Below are positions 1 to 6,864 of a DNA stretch of 9,705 bases, in pieces. A program made the position numbers and the translations under genes. Within the stretch, counting starts at the first letter, position 1. Every line of letters starts with the position of its first letter. Below the pieces are notes generated by a model, which was not told the DNA's origin, did no database searches, and worked only from the letters and a program-made list of their open reading frames with translations. The DNA lies in NCBI GenBank assembly GCA_001438985.1, contig LIAZ01000035.1:1-9705 (forward strand), written 5' to 3'. This DNA comes from Acidimicrobium sp. BACL17 MAG-120823-bin42 (GTDB taxonomy: Bacteria; Actinomycetota; Acidimicrobiia; Acidimicrobiales; Ilumatobacteraceae).

Positions 1-932
1 GCCAAATCTCCATCTGACTGTGTCCACCAACTGTCATAAGCCACTACTGCGGCCTTGATGATGGCGTTAGTGCGATCAGGGGCCGCAATGAAATCAAGTT
101 GTGCCTGTTGCATCATCGGAACAAGTAGTTCGAGGCAAGGTGAGAGCGACTCAAGGCGATCGGCACGAATTGCCAGGTTCTGTGCATAGGAGTTCCAGCC
201 CAGATCATGGATCAAGGTGTAGCCCGCATCGATTGCACCAGTTTCGAGGTTGGCGTACTTGTAAGGCTCGGAAGTCGCGAAGCCCTGGTGTGCTGCGTCT
301 TCGGTGGCTAATAGTAAGTTGCCCTTGTAGTTGCTATCTACTTGGTCCTTATTCAGGATCCCTTGGGCAACAAAATAACGAGCCCATGCTGGATCTCCAT
401 AAACGAAAATGGAATCGACAGATTTGGCAACATCGGCAAGTCCTTGTGCTGATGGATGATTTGCCTGATTCCAGAGGACAACTTGTGGGTTGATATTGAG
501 CGGGTTGAATACCGCAATTGTTGGAGCATCGATGTAGCGAGTGAGAGCTACGTCGGTACCGACGTATCCCATGGTGATTGCATCGTCTTGATACATCGCA
601 GTGACCACGGGAGTTTGAAGAAAAGGCCCTCCGGCGCGGATTTCTAGTTGTACACCTTGGTCAATTCCCTGAAATGTCAGAGTTCCTATCGTTGCACCCG
701 TGTCCTTGGACGAAGTTGCATCGGGTCCCATGAGTTCGTAGATGCCACCATGTTCGGCCTCAGGGAACCAATCGGTCTGGACAACAACGGTGTCAGGGCA
801 AATTCCGGCGAGAGCACCAGTCGATGGTGTTGCAGTGGTGTTTTCAGAATCTGCAGACCCACCACAAGAGGCAAGGATAAGGGCGGTTGCTGAGAGCGCA
901 CACACGCAGCGAGTAACGGATGACAATTTCAT
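1..932 (-). CDS. ABC importer substrate-binding lipoprotein, NMT1/THI5-like or nitrate/sulfonate/taurine class (partial, 3' end outside window)
   Basis: An open frame begins at ATG 932-930 and runs through 310 codons to the left edge without a stop, so the C-terminus is missing. A good Shine-Dalgarno (AGGAG, 942-938) lies 5 nt before the start. The N-terminus is a lipoprotein signal: basic residues K2 and R8, a hydrophobic stretch, and a lipobox L20-A21-S22-C23. Cys23 would be lipidated, anchoring the protein outside the cytoplasmic membrane. Residues 53-69 (TDWFPEAEHGGIYELMG) resemble the start of NMT1/THI5 and SsuA/TauA-type binding proteins. Around residues 140-150 lies GYVGTDVAL, in the region where this fold closes around its ligand. 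The protein should capture a small solute and deliver it to the permease encoded 28 nt upstream (961-1773). The ligand is not predictable here: thiamine precursor, sulfonate, nitrate or an aromatic acid are all possible. Class is fairly certain, substrate unknown. Confidence 0.88.
   Translation of the reverse strand, partial: MKLSSVTRCVCALSATALILASCGGSADSENTTATPSTGALAGICPDTVVVQTDWFPEAEHGGIYELMGPDATSSKDTGATIGTLTFQGIDQGVQLEIRAGGPFLQTPVVTAMYQDDAITMGYVGTDVALTRYIDAPTIAVFNPLNINPQVVLWNQANHPSAQGLADVAKSVDSIFVYGDPAWARYFVAQGILNKDQVDSNYKGNLLLATEDAAHQGFATSEPYKYANLETGAIDAGYTLIHDLGWNSYAQNLAIRADRLESLSPCLELLVPMMQQAQLDFIAAPDRTNAIIKAAVVAYDSWWTQSDGDL
549..566. repeat. Perfect 18-bp palindrome inside the binding-protein gene
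   Basis: TACGTCGGTACCGACGTA reads the same on both strands. It lies wholly inside the binding-protein coding region, where it encodes the YVGTDV segment of a conserved-looking stretch. Its position in mid-gene argues against an operator or terminator, and there is no T-tract beside it. The palindrome is directly visible; any function is unsupported. Confidence 0.5.
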
Positions 933-960
933 AGGGTCTCCTGTTGATGATGTTGATGGA

Positions 961-1773
961 TTACAGAGTTGATGAATCGTGCCAACGTCCAACGACGACA
1001 CGATTCACAAGTCCGAATCCGAGGAACAGCATAAGCCCTAACAACGTCGCAAATAGTGCGGTGATGAACATTGGTCCCGACAAATTGTTGAGGAAAAAGA
1101 ATGTGATCAACTGACCAAGACCAGGGTCGCCTCGAGTGAAAAAGAAGTCTCCGACGATCGCCCCAATGACTGCAAGGCCAGCTGATACACGCAGACCAGT
1201 AAAAATGGCCGGTGACGCATAGGGCAATTGCAATTTCAACAAGACGGTCAATCGTGTGCAATTGTGCAGTTTGAATAGATCGCGAAGACCTTGTGGGACC
1301 GACTGGATGCCGAACAACGTGTTGGAAACGATCGGAAATATCGAAATGATGACGGTAACGGCGACTCGCGCCGTGAAGTTCGCGCCGATGAGCCGGATCA
1401 TCAGCGGGACGATGGCGATGATCGGAGTGACCTGTAACGCAATGAGGTGCGGCCACAGCGACCGCTCAATCCACTTCGCTTGCGCCATCAATATTCCCAG
1501 CAGCACCCCGAGAACTGCCGATATCGCTAATCCAGTCAATGCGGTTCGCGTGCTGATTGCAAGAGCAGTAAATATTCGATCGCGAACCGTTCCCGAAAAA
1601 TCCTCGAACAAGCGGTGTGGCGGAGGAACAATCATCGGCTTGCCTGAAGCGGGCGAAAAATTATTGTCGAGTGAATATGCCACCGCGTACCACGCAGAGA
1701 GAAATGCAACAAATACTGCCGTTGGTCCAATGATGGCGACGAGTGATTTTTTGACAGTGTGGGAATCAATCAC
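961..1773 (-). CDS. ABC importer membrane permease, SsuC/TauC/NrtB-like
   Basis: This 270-residue protein is the membrane-spanning subunit of the importer. Hydrophobic segments lie at about residues 10-33, 78-98, 112-130, 137-155, 197-212 and 235-256, giving about six helices, normal for the BPD_transp_1 family. The cytoplasmic EAA-type coupling loop, which contacts the ATPase, is at about 163-195 (LRDLFKLH, then LPYASPAIFTGL). The start is GTG 1773-1771; its GTGA overlaps the TGA stop of the ATPase gene by 4 nt, indicating translational coupling. An AGGGGTG sequence about 9 nt upstream is a plausible ribosome binding site. The gene ends 28 nt before the binding-protein start. Family assignment to the nitrate/sulfonate/taurine type is from overall pattern; substrate cannot be deduced. 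Confidence 0.92.
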   Translation of the reverse strand: MIDSHTVKKSLVAIIGPTAVFVAFLSAWYAVAYSLDNNFSPASGKPMIVPPPHRLFEDFSGTVRDRIFTALAISTRTALTGLAISAVLGVLLGILMAQAKWIERSLWPHLIALQVTPIIAIVPLMIRLIGANFTARVAVTVIISIFPIVSNTLFGIQSVPQGLRDLFKLHNCTRLTVLLKLQLPYASPAIFTGLRVSAGLAVIGAIVGDFFFTRGDPGLGQLITFFFLNNLSGPMFITALFATLLGLMLFLGFGLVNRVVVGRWHDSSTL

Positions 1774-2501
1774 TGGCGTGCACCCCTAAACGCAGCGGCG
1801 ATTCGTCCGGTCAATGAAGCAAATTCTGGTGTGTAGCGCAGTTCATCGGAGCGCAGGCTGCCAAATGGGATGATGAACTCCTCGATGAAATGTCCGGGTC
1901 GCGGCGACATCACCAATACTCGATCAGAAAGAAACACGGCTTCAGAAATTGAGTGTGTGACAAACAGTGACGCTGCATTGATTCTCGCCAGAATCGATCG
2001 CAAATCTGAGTTGAGGCGCTCTCGCGAAAACTCATCTAATGCTGAAAACGGCTCGTCAAATAAAAAGATGTCGGGTTCACAGACCAGCGCTCGGGCGAGT
2101 GATGTGCGCATCTTCATGCCGCCAGAGAGCTGGCGAGGTATCTTTTCAGCACTGTCTTGCATGCTGACAAGTTGTAAAACATTGTCAATTCGTCTGTCAA
2201 CTTCTTGTTTATCCACATCATCTAGCTCGAGGTTGAGGGCTATGTTTTTGCGAACGGTGCGCCACGGCAACAGCGTTGAATCTTGAAACACAAATTGCAG
2301 CGATCCATTGCGAATGACAGATCCCGAACTTGGCGCAAGGAGTCCGCTGGCTATGCGGAGCAATGTGCTTTTGCCGCAGCCACTTGGGCCAACGATGGAC
2401 ACAAACTCTCCCGGATTGAGTTGTAGGTTCGTAATGTCTAATGCCTGTGTGGAATCGGCAAACTGGTGACGTACGTCTATGAATTCAAGAACCGATGTCA
2501 C
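1770..2501 (-). CDS. ABC importer ATP-binding protein, SsuB/TauB-like
   Basis: Cytoplasmic ATPase that powers the importer. Counting from the chosen GTG start, all nucleotide-binding motifs are intact: Walker A GPSGCGKST (38-46), Q-loop Gln73 in FVFQD, signature LSGGM (125-129), Walker B IFLFDE (145-150), D-loop SALD (153-156) and switch histidine His183 in VTHS. The length (243 residues) is typical for SsuB/TauB/NrtD-type subunits. Two starts are possible: TTG 2504 or GTG 2501. I prefer GTG 2501 because its GTGA overlaps the stop of the upstream phosphodiesterase gene by exactly 4 nt, the same arrangement as at the ATPase-permease junction. No strong Shine-Dalgarno is visible, consistent with coupled translation. 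The motif set leaves little doubt about function; only the transported substrate is unknown. Confidence 0.93.
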   Translation of the reverse strand: MTSVLEFIDVRHQFADSTQALDITNLQLNPGEFVSIVGPSGCGKSTLLRIASGLLAPSSGSVIRNGSLQFVFQDSTLLPWRTVRKNIALNLELDDVDKQEVDRRIDNVLQLVSMQDSAEKIPRQLSGGMKMRTSLARALVCEPDIFLFDEPFSALDEFSRERLNSDLRSILARINAASLFVTHSISEAVFLSDRVLVMSPRPGHFIEEFIIPFGSLRSDELRYTPEFASLTGRIAAAFRGARQ

Positions 2502-3250
2502 CAACTACCACGCTCGATCATGACGTCCTTGAGCACAGACGGCCGATCTGTCATGATGCCGTCAACTCCCAAATCAAACAGATGATTCATCTCTTGTGGA
2601 TCATCGATGGTCCACACATGTACATGCAAGCCAGACTCATGGGCGGCTTCAACAAACTTGCTATCGGTGATCGTGAGCGGGCCTTGCTTATGAGGCACTT
2701 GGGCAGCGTAGGCACCAGGGAAGACCCGTCGTGGCCCAATCCAGCTGCGTATTCGCAGTTTTGCAACTTCGCGTGGTCCAAGCGAGGTGCACAGCGCCGG
2801 CCCAAATATCTCACGCAACGATGCAAGCCGCTTGTCGCTAAATGATCCAACGCATACTCGGTCTAACAATCCAGAGCCTTCAAGTATTTTGACGAGTGGT
2901 TGTAGTGCATGGTCGGATTTGCAGTCAATATTGATGCGCGCGTCTGGCCATGCGTCAAATATCTCTTGCATTAACGGAATGGGCTCAGTTCCATTAATAC
3001 GAAAACTCTTCACTTGTTCATAGTTCATTTCGCTAATTAATCCAGGTTGACCACAGGTTCGCAACAGATCGTCATCGTGAAACGCAAGAAGCACGCCATC
3101 ACGTGTCGCATGGACATCGGTTTCCAAATACCGATAACCCAAGTCAATAGCCCTTTGGAATGCGGGCATCGTGTTCTCGGGGGCATCGCTAGCTCCGCCG
3201 CGATGAGCAAACGCGATGGGTTTGTTCTCCTGTAAAAATGGGTGGGTCAT
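2498..3250 (-). CDS. Glycerophosphodiester phosphodiesterase (GDPD family)
   Basis: A 250-residue TIM-barrel enzyme expected to hydrolyse glycerophosphodiesters to sn-glycerol 3-phosphate and an alcohol such as choline, ethanolamine or glycerol. The family hallmarks are present: HRGG (16-19) with catalytic His16 and Arg17, ENT (25-27), metal ligands Glu43 and Asp45 in LETDVH, general acid His58 in FHDD, NIDCK (107-111) where most members have an E-x-K pattern, and a C-terminal HVWTIDDP and GVDGIMTDRP. There is no signal peptide, so it is probably cytoplasmic. ATG 3250 follows the synthetase stop by 9 nt, and the gene's own stop overlaps the ATPase start, so it sits in the middle of one transcription unit. 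That placement may mean that the importer or synthetase handles something related to phospholipid head groups, but this is only inference. Confidence 0.93.
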   Translation of the reverse strand: MTHPFLQENKPIAFAHRGGASDAPENTMPAFQRAIDLGYRYLETDVHATRDGVLLAFHDDDLLRTCGQPGLISEMNYEQVKSFRINGTEPIPLMQEIFDAWPDARINIDCKSDHALQPLVKILEGSGLLDRVCVGSFSDKRLASLREIFGPALCTSLGPREVAKLRIRSWIGPRRVFPGAYAAQVPHKQGPLTITDSKFVEAAHESGLHVHVWTIDDPQEMNHLFDLGVDGIMTDRPSVLKDVMIERGSW

Positions 3251-3259
3251 GATGAAGAA

Positions 3260-4813
3260 CTAAATTTTGCGACCCGAATTGGCCCAGTACTCATCTTTCA
3301 GCAATCGCTTGTAGAGCTTTCCGGTGGGATGTCGTGGTAATTCCTCGCGGTAGTCAATACTGCGGGGACATTTAAAATCTGCGAGTGACTCCTTGCAGTA
3401 TGCGATCAGACGAGCGCTGAGTTCGGCGCTTTCTTTATCGGATGTTGGCATGCTTACCGGTTGCACAACTGCCTTGACTTCTTCGCCAAATTCCTCATGA
3501 GGGATTCCGAATACAGCAACATCAATGACGTCTGGATGATGAATCAATGCGTTCTCTGCTTCTTGTGGGTAAATGTTGACTCCACCACTAATAATCATGT
3601 ACGCCTTGCGGTCTGTGAGGTACAGGAAGTTGTCGTGGTCGACATAGCCAATATCACCAAGGGTCGACCAACCTCGGCCTTGTGGATCGCGTGAGGCCTT
3701 GGTCTTTTCTGGATCGTTGTGGTATTCGAAAGAGGCTGTGCTTTCAAAAAAGACGGTTCCTGTTTCGCCTACAGGCAGTTCATTTCCATCATCATCAAGG
3801 ATGTGAATGGTTGCGTTTAGGGCCATTCCAACGGTTCCTGGGTGAGCGAGCCATTGTTCGGTGTTGCAATAGACGAAACCGTTACCTTCGCTTCCTGCGT
3901 AGTACTCATGAATCACCGGACCAAACCAATCAATCATCGATCGTTTCGTCTCAATCGGGCACGGAGCGGCGGCGTGGAATACGTACGACAAACTCGATAC
4001 GTCATATTTCCGCTTAGTCGCGTCAGGCAACTTCAACATTCGAACGAACATCGTTGGAACAGTTTGCGTGTGAGTGACGCTGAATTTTTCAACACAATGC
4101 AAGAACTGCTCAGCGTCAAAGTGGTCCATGACGATTGATGTTCCACCCGTGCGGTGTACCGACATGTTCCATCGCAAAGGCGCGGCGTGATACAGCGGTG
4201 CGGGCGAAAGGTAGACAACATTTTCATCAAAACCGAGGAGAAATTGTGCGAGACCGGTAAGCGCGTTTGGGGATCCAAGGGGATTTCGCGGAAATTGCAA
4301 GCGAACACCCTTTGGGCGTCCCGTTGTGCCACTGGAATACAGCATGTCGGTCCCGTCGATTCGTTCTTCGAGAGGTGTTGCAGACGATCGCTCAACCGCA
4401 TCTTCAAAACTGTCGAATCCGGCAATGGTTCCATCAAGCATGAGTCGAAGTTCGACATGGGGAATCGTGTCGGCAATTTCTTGCGCTTGGTCGGCTTTGT
4501 AATGCGAGGTGATGTAAGCCTTTGCGCCGCAATCGTTGAGAATGTATGTCAACTCATCAGAGGTAAGCCTGCTCGAGCATGCGGTGTAAATCAGTCCTGC
4601 GTAGTGGCATCCCCAAATGATTTCGAAGTAACGCGGGTGGTTCTCGAGACACAGCGCGATGTGGTCGCCAACTTCCAAGCCACTCTGTCGAAGCAGGTTG
4701 CTGATCTTGTTTGCGGCGGTATCGAGTTGCGCATATGTCAGGATTGCTCCTGTTTGTGCGTCGATGACTGCGGGCTTGTCGGGACTGAGTGCTGCAAAGT
4801 GACCGGGATACAT
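3260..4813 (-). CDS. Acyl-CoA synthetase / AMP-dependent ligase (FadD-like)
   Basis: Member of the adenylate-forming superfamily: activates a carboxylic acid with ATP to an acyl-adenylate, then to acyl-CoA. Counting from ATG 4813 (517 residues), the phosphate-binding loop YSSGTTGRPKG is at 159-169, YYAGSEG at 304-310, the hinge segment with LGDIGYVD and TDRK at about 385-403, ISGGVNIYP at 408-416, and the C-terminal catalytic lysine Lys499 in PTGK. The frame is open to 4954, but that longest form would overlap the divergent gene at 4882. I chose ATG 4813 because many actinobacterial homologues begin with MYPG-H-A-x-x-PDKPAV-like sequence, as here. ATG 4861 is a second alternative. No strong Shine-Dalgarno supports either. 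Acyl chain specificity is not readable. It is the first gene of the five-gene minus-strand run. Confidence 0.92.
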   Translation of the reverse strand: MYPGHFAALSPDKPAVIDAQTGAILTYAQLDTAANKISNLLRQSGLEVGDHIALCLENHPRYFEIIWGCHYAGLIYTACSSRLTSDELTYILNDCGAKAYITSHYKADQAQEIADTIPHVELRLMLDGTIAGFDSFEDAVERSSATPLEERIDGTDMLYSSGTTGRPKGVRLQFPRNPLGSPNALTGLAQFLLGFDENVVYLSPAPLYHAAPLRWNMSVHRTGGTSIVMDHFDAEQFLHCVEKFSVTHTQTVPTMFVRMLKLPDATKRKYDVSSLSYVFHAAAPCPIETKRSMIDWFGPVIHEYYAGSEGNGFVYCNTEQWLAHPGTVGMALNATIHILDDDGNELPVGETGTVFFESTASFEYHNDPEKTKASRDPQGRGWSTLGDIGYVDHDNFLYLTDRKAYMIISGGVNIYPQEAENALIHHPDVIDVAVFGIPHEEFGEEVKAVVQPVSMPTSDKESAELSARLIAYCKESLADFKCPRSIDYREELPRHPTGKLYKRLLKDEYWANSGRKI

Positions 4814-4869
4814 GGTGGCAACGGTAGTACCTCGCGACAGGGTGGATCTCAGGATCAACATTTCGTAGA

Positions 4870-4875
4870 TACAGT
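4870..4875 (+). promoter_or_regulatory. Putative -10 box (TACAGT) of the SirB1-family gene
   Basis: TACAGT fits the TANNNT form of a housekeeping -10 box and lies exactly 6 nt before GTG 4882. That would place the transcript start on the first base of the start codon, giving a leaderless mRNA. No convincing -35 element is visible. The same spacing is seen at der. Inference from spacing only. Confidence 0.35.
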
Positions 4876-4881
4876 CACAAG

Positions 4882-5556
4882 GTGCATGAAGAGCGGTTTC
4901 GGGAACTATTCCAGACTCGAGGTGGCCCCGTTCCGCTGGACGAAGCGTTGGCAATCATTTGCTGGAGTGCCAATTCTGAGGTTGATCCGCCATCTGTACT
5001 TGATCGACTGGACGAGTTAGCCAGGCAGGTAACCGCAACAACAGCCGAGGGCCTCATGGCCGAACTGTTTGGACCATCGGGATTCGTGGGCAACTCCGTT
5101 GAGTATGACGATCCCGCAAATTCATTGTTGAATCAGGTGATGTCGAGAAAATTGGGTATTCCGATCACGTTGAGCGCGATTGCCATTGAAGTCGGTCGTC
5201 GTGTGGGCATACCCATCATTGGCATAGGCATGCCTGGTCATTTCTTGTGTCGCTCTGGCGAAGGCTCTGGCATCACGTATTTTGATCCATTCCATTCCCC
5301 GCATCCGCTGTCAGCACAGGATTGCAGGACGCTGTACGAATCCCTTACACAGCTAGACAATTGGAGTGCGGAATTCTTGGAGCCATCAGATGCGCGAATC
5401 ATGGTGATCCGCACACTGAGTAATCTGAAATCGATTTACCGTAGGCGAAGCGATATGGCAAATCTGCGCTGGGTAATGCGTTTGCGGACACATATCCCTG
5501 AAATTGCTGCCATTGAGTCGAATGAATTTGCCAAGTTGATTCGTCGGTCCAACTAG
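4882..5556 (+). CDS. SirB1-family transglutaminase-like protein
   Basis: A 224-residue protein of the SirB1 / Transglut_core2 type, found next to many unrelated genes in bacteria and of unclear biochemical role. An N-terminal helical part (1-60) is followed by the family core: NSVEYDDPANSLLNQVMSRKLG (71-92), GIPITLS (92-98), PGHFLCR (118-124) and YFDPF (133-137). The histidine (120) and aspartate (135) of the transglutaminase triad are kept, but the place of the catalytic cysteine carries Thr96/Ser98, as is usual in SirB1 proteins. So enzyme activity is doubtful. Residues about 178-207 look like a TPR-type helical pair. The start is GTG 4882: an in-frame stop lies at 4825-4827, no other start codon comes between, and no Shine-Dalgarno is present. 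The gene diverges from the acyl-CoA synthetase and precedes the dehydrogenase by 68 nt. Confidence 0.82.
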   Translation: MHEERFRELFQTRGGPVPLDEALAIICWSANSEVDPPSVLDRLDELARQVTATTAEGLMAELFGPSGFVGNSVEYDDPANSLLNQVMSRKLGIPITLSAIAIEVGRRVGIPIIGIGMPGHFLCRSGEGSGITYFDPFHSPHPLSAQDCRTLYESLTQLDNWSAEFLEPSDARIMVIRTLSNLKSIYRRRSDMANLRWVMRLRTHIPEIAAIESNEFAKLIRRSN

Positions 5557-5566
5557 CGACTCACAG

Positions 5567-5597
5567 TTGCATGAGTTGTTGCAGAATCAATTATCGT
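5567..5597 (+). promoter_or_regulatory. Possible weak promoter before the acyl-CoA dehydrogenase
   Basis: TTGCAT (5567-5572) and TATCGT (5592-5597) are separated by 19 nt and lie in the 68-nt gap before the dehydrogenase. Spacing is slightly long and both boxes are imperfect. The gene could instead be read through from the SirB1-family gene. Confidence 0.22.
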
Positions 5598-5624
5598 TTT
5601 CTCAACGGATGCTGAAAGGATGTT

Positions 5625-6852
5625 ATGGCCACTGATGTGATAGCAGAACAAGAGCAACGAGTTGCTGAACTTACTGAAAAGCTCGTGTCACAGTACCCGC
5701 CGTCGTCCACACACGCGGTGGAGTTTCTTGGCGCGCAGTATGACATGGGTTTGGCGTGGGTGCATTTTCCTGTCGGGTCAGGAGGGTTGGACGTCAGTCC
5801 AAAGTTCCAAAAGATTGTCAATGAAAAGATTGCACGCGCAGGTGGTCCAAATTCTTATGCGCGCAACCCAATCGGTTATGGAATGTGTGGTCCAACCATT
5901 GTTGAGTGGGGTACTGCAGAACAAAAGGATCGTTTTCTACGCCCACTCTTTACAGGTGAAGAGATTTGGTGTCAGTTGTTCTCTGAACCAGGATCGGGAT
6001 CCGACTTTGCGGGGCTTTCGGCAAAAGGTGTGCGTGATGGTGAAGAGTGGATCATCAATGGCCAAAAAGTCTGGACAACTTTGGCGCATTTGTCTAAGTG
6101 GGGCTTGTTAGTGGTTCGCACTGACGCAGATGCAGTGAAGCACGCTGGACTCACTGCAGTTGTCGTCGATATGCATTCGCAAGGAGTGGAAGTTCGGCCA
6201 CTTCGACAGATGACGGGTGAAGCAGAGTTCAACGAGGTGTACTTCACAGATACCCGAGTGCCAGTGTCGGAAACGTTGGGCAATGTTGGCGACGGTTGGC
6301 GCGTGAGTCTCACGACGCTCATGAACGAGCGTGTGGCAATCGGTGGAGCGATTCCCCAAAAGGGATCTGGTCCAATCAGAGAAGCAGTGAAACTGTGGCA
6401 GCAATTACCTGTTGAATCACGAAATCTCGCAAATGCCTGTTGAATCACGAGATCTCGCAACGAAGGATCAGTTGATGAAGTTGTGGATTCGTTCCGAGGT
6501 TGCGCGTCTCACCAACATTCGCGCAGGGCAAAGCAGGAAGATGGGTGTTCCAGGCCCAGAAGGATCAATCGGCAAAATGGCAAGCGCTGACCTCAATAAG
6601 GAAACCTATGAGTTCTGCATCAAGCTTCTCGGAGCTGAAGGAATGTTGTACGGCAGTTATGAAATGGTTCGTCCAGAAACGGCGATGAGTTTCGATTCGA
6701 TACCTAAGGCGTTCTTAAGGGCTCGTGCTAACAGCATCGAAGGTGGCACTAGTGAAGTGATGCGCAACATTCTTGGGGAGCGAGTTCTTGGTTTGCCTGG
6801 CGACGTGCGTGTCGACCGTGAAATTCCGTGGAGCAAAGTTCCAAGAAACTAA
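5625..6852 (+). pseudogene. Acyl-CoA dehydrogenase, frameshifted by a 28-bp tandem duplication
   Basis: A flavin-dependent acyl-CoA dehydrogenase (first oxidation step of beta-oxidation-like pathways) split into two frames. The first frame, ATG 5625 to a TGA at 6441-6443 (272 residues), has a good Shine-Dalgarno (GAAAGGA). It holds the N-terminal helices and the beta domain with LFSEPGSGSD (118-127) and NGQKVWTT. The second frame carries the C-terminal helical domain, including SIEGGTSEVMRN, whose glutamate is the expected catalytic base, and the family ending ERVLGLP. Both copies of the duplication (6408-6463) encode PVESR-(N/D)-LA in different frames. Deleting one 28-bp copy gives 1200 nt, that is 399 residues, normal for the family, with the catalytic base at Glu363. 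As written, the 272-residue product lacks that residue and is probably inactive. A recent mutation, a reversible slippage or an assembly error are all possible. Confidence 0.85.
6408..6463 (+). repeat. Imperfect 28-bp tandem duplication causing a frameshift
   Basis: Two adjacent copies, 6408-6435 and 6436-6463. The first 25 bases match at 24 positions (one difference, A at 6423 against G at 6451, changing Asn to Asp); the last three bases differ. The 28-nt period shifts the frame by one. Both copies translate to the same peptide in their respective frames, which shows that one is a duplicate of the other and not normal coding sequence. Confidence 0.93.
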
Positions 6853-6864
6853 TTTTCTGGTGGG

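Noticed and set aside
943..960. Short GTTGATGAT-like repeat between permease and binding-protein genes
   Set aside because: Too short and imperfect to call a repeat element; likely just the leader of the binding-protein gene.
929..1456. A 175-codon minus-strand frame inside the permease gene
   Set aside because: It overlaps the permease in another frame on the same strand, is rich in His and Arg, has no start signal and no family resemblance.
4154..5020. A 288-codon open frame on the plus strand, antisense to the acyl-CoA synthetase and overlapping the SirB1-family gene
   Set aside because: It shows no family motif and has a cysteine-rich, unnatural composition. It lies opposite a well-supported ligase, and its tail overlaps another real gene. 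It is a frame shadow.
6408..6463. Programmed ribosomal frameshifting in the dehydrogenase
   Set aside because: There is no slippery heptamer or downstream structure that I can see, and the tandem duplication explains the frame change completely.
6412..6852. The C-terminal dehydrogenase part as an independent gene starting at TTG 6412
   Set aside because: The start lies inside the duplicated repeat, has no ribosome binding site, and the product is only the C-terminal domain of the same enzyme. It is better explained as the rest of a frameshifted gene.
6853..6864. A shared terminator between the convergent dehydrogenase and ispH genes
   Set aside because: The gap is only 12 nt and shows no GC-rich hairpin with a T-tract on either strand.
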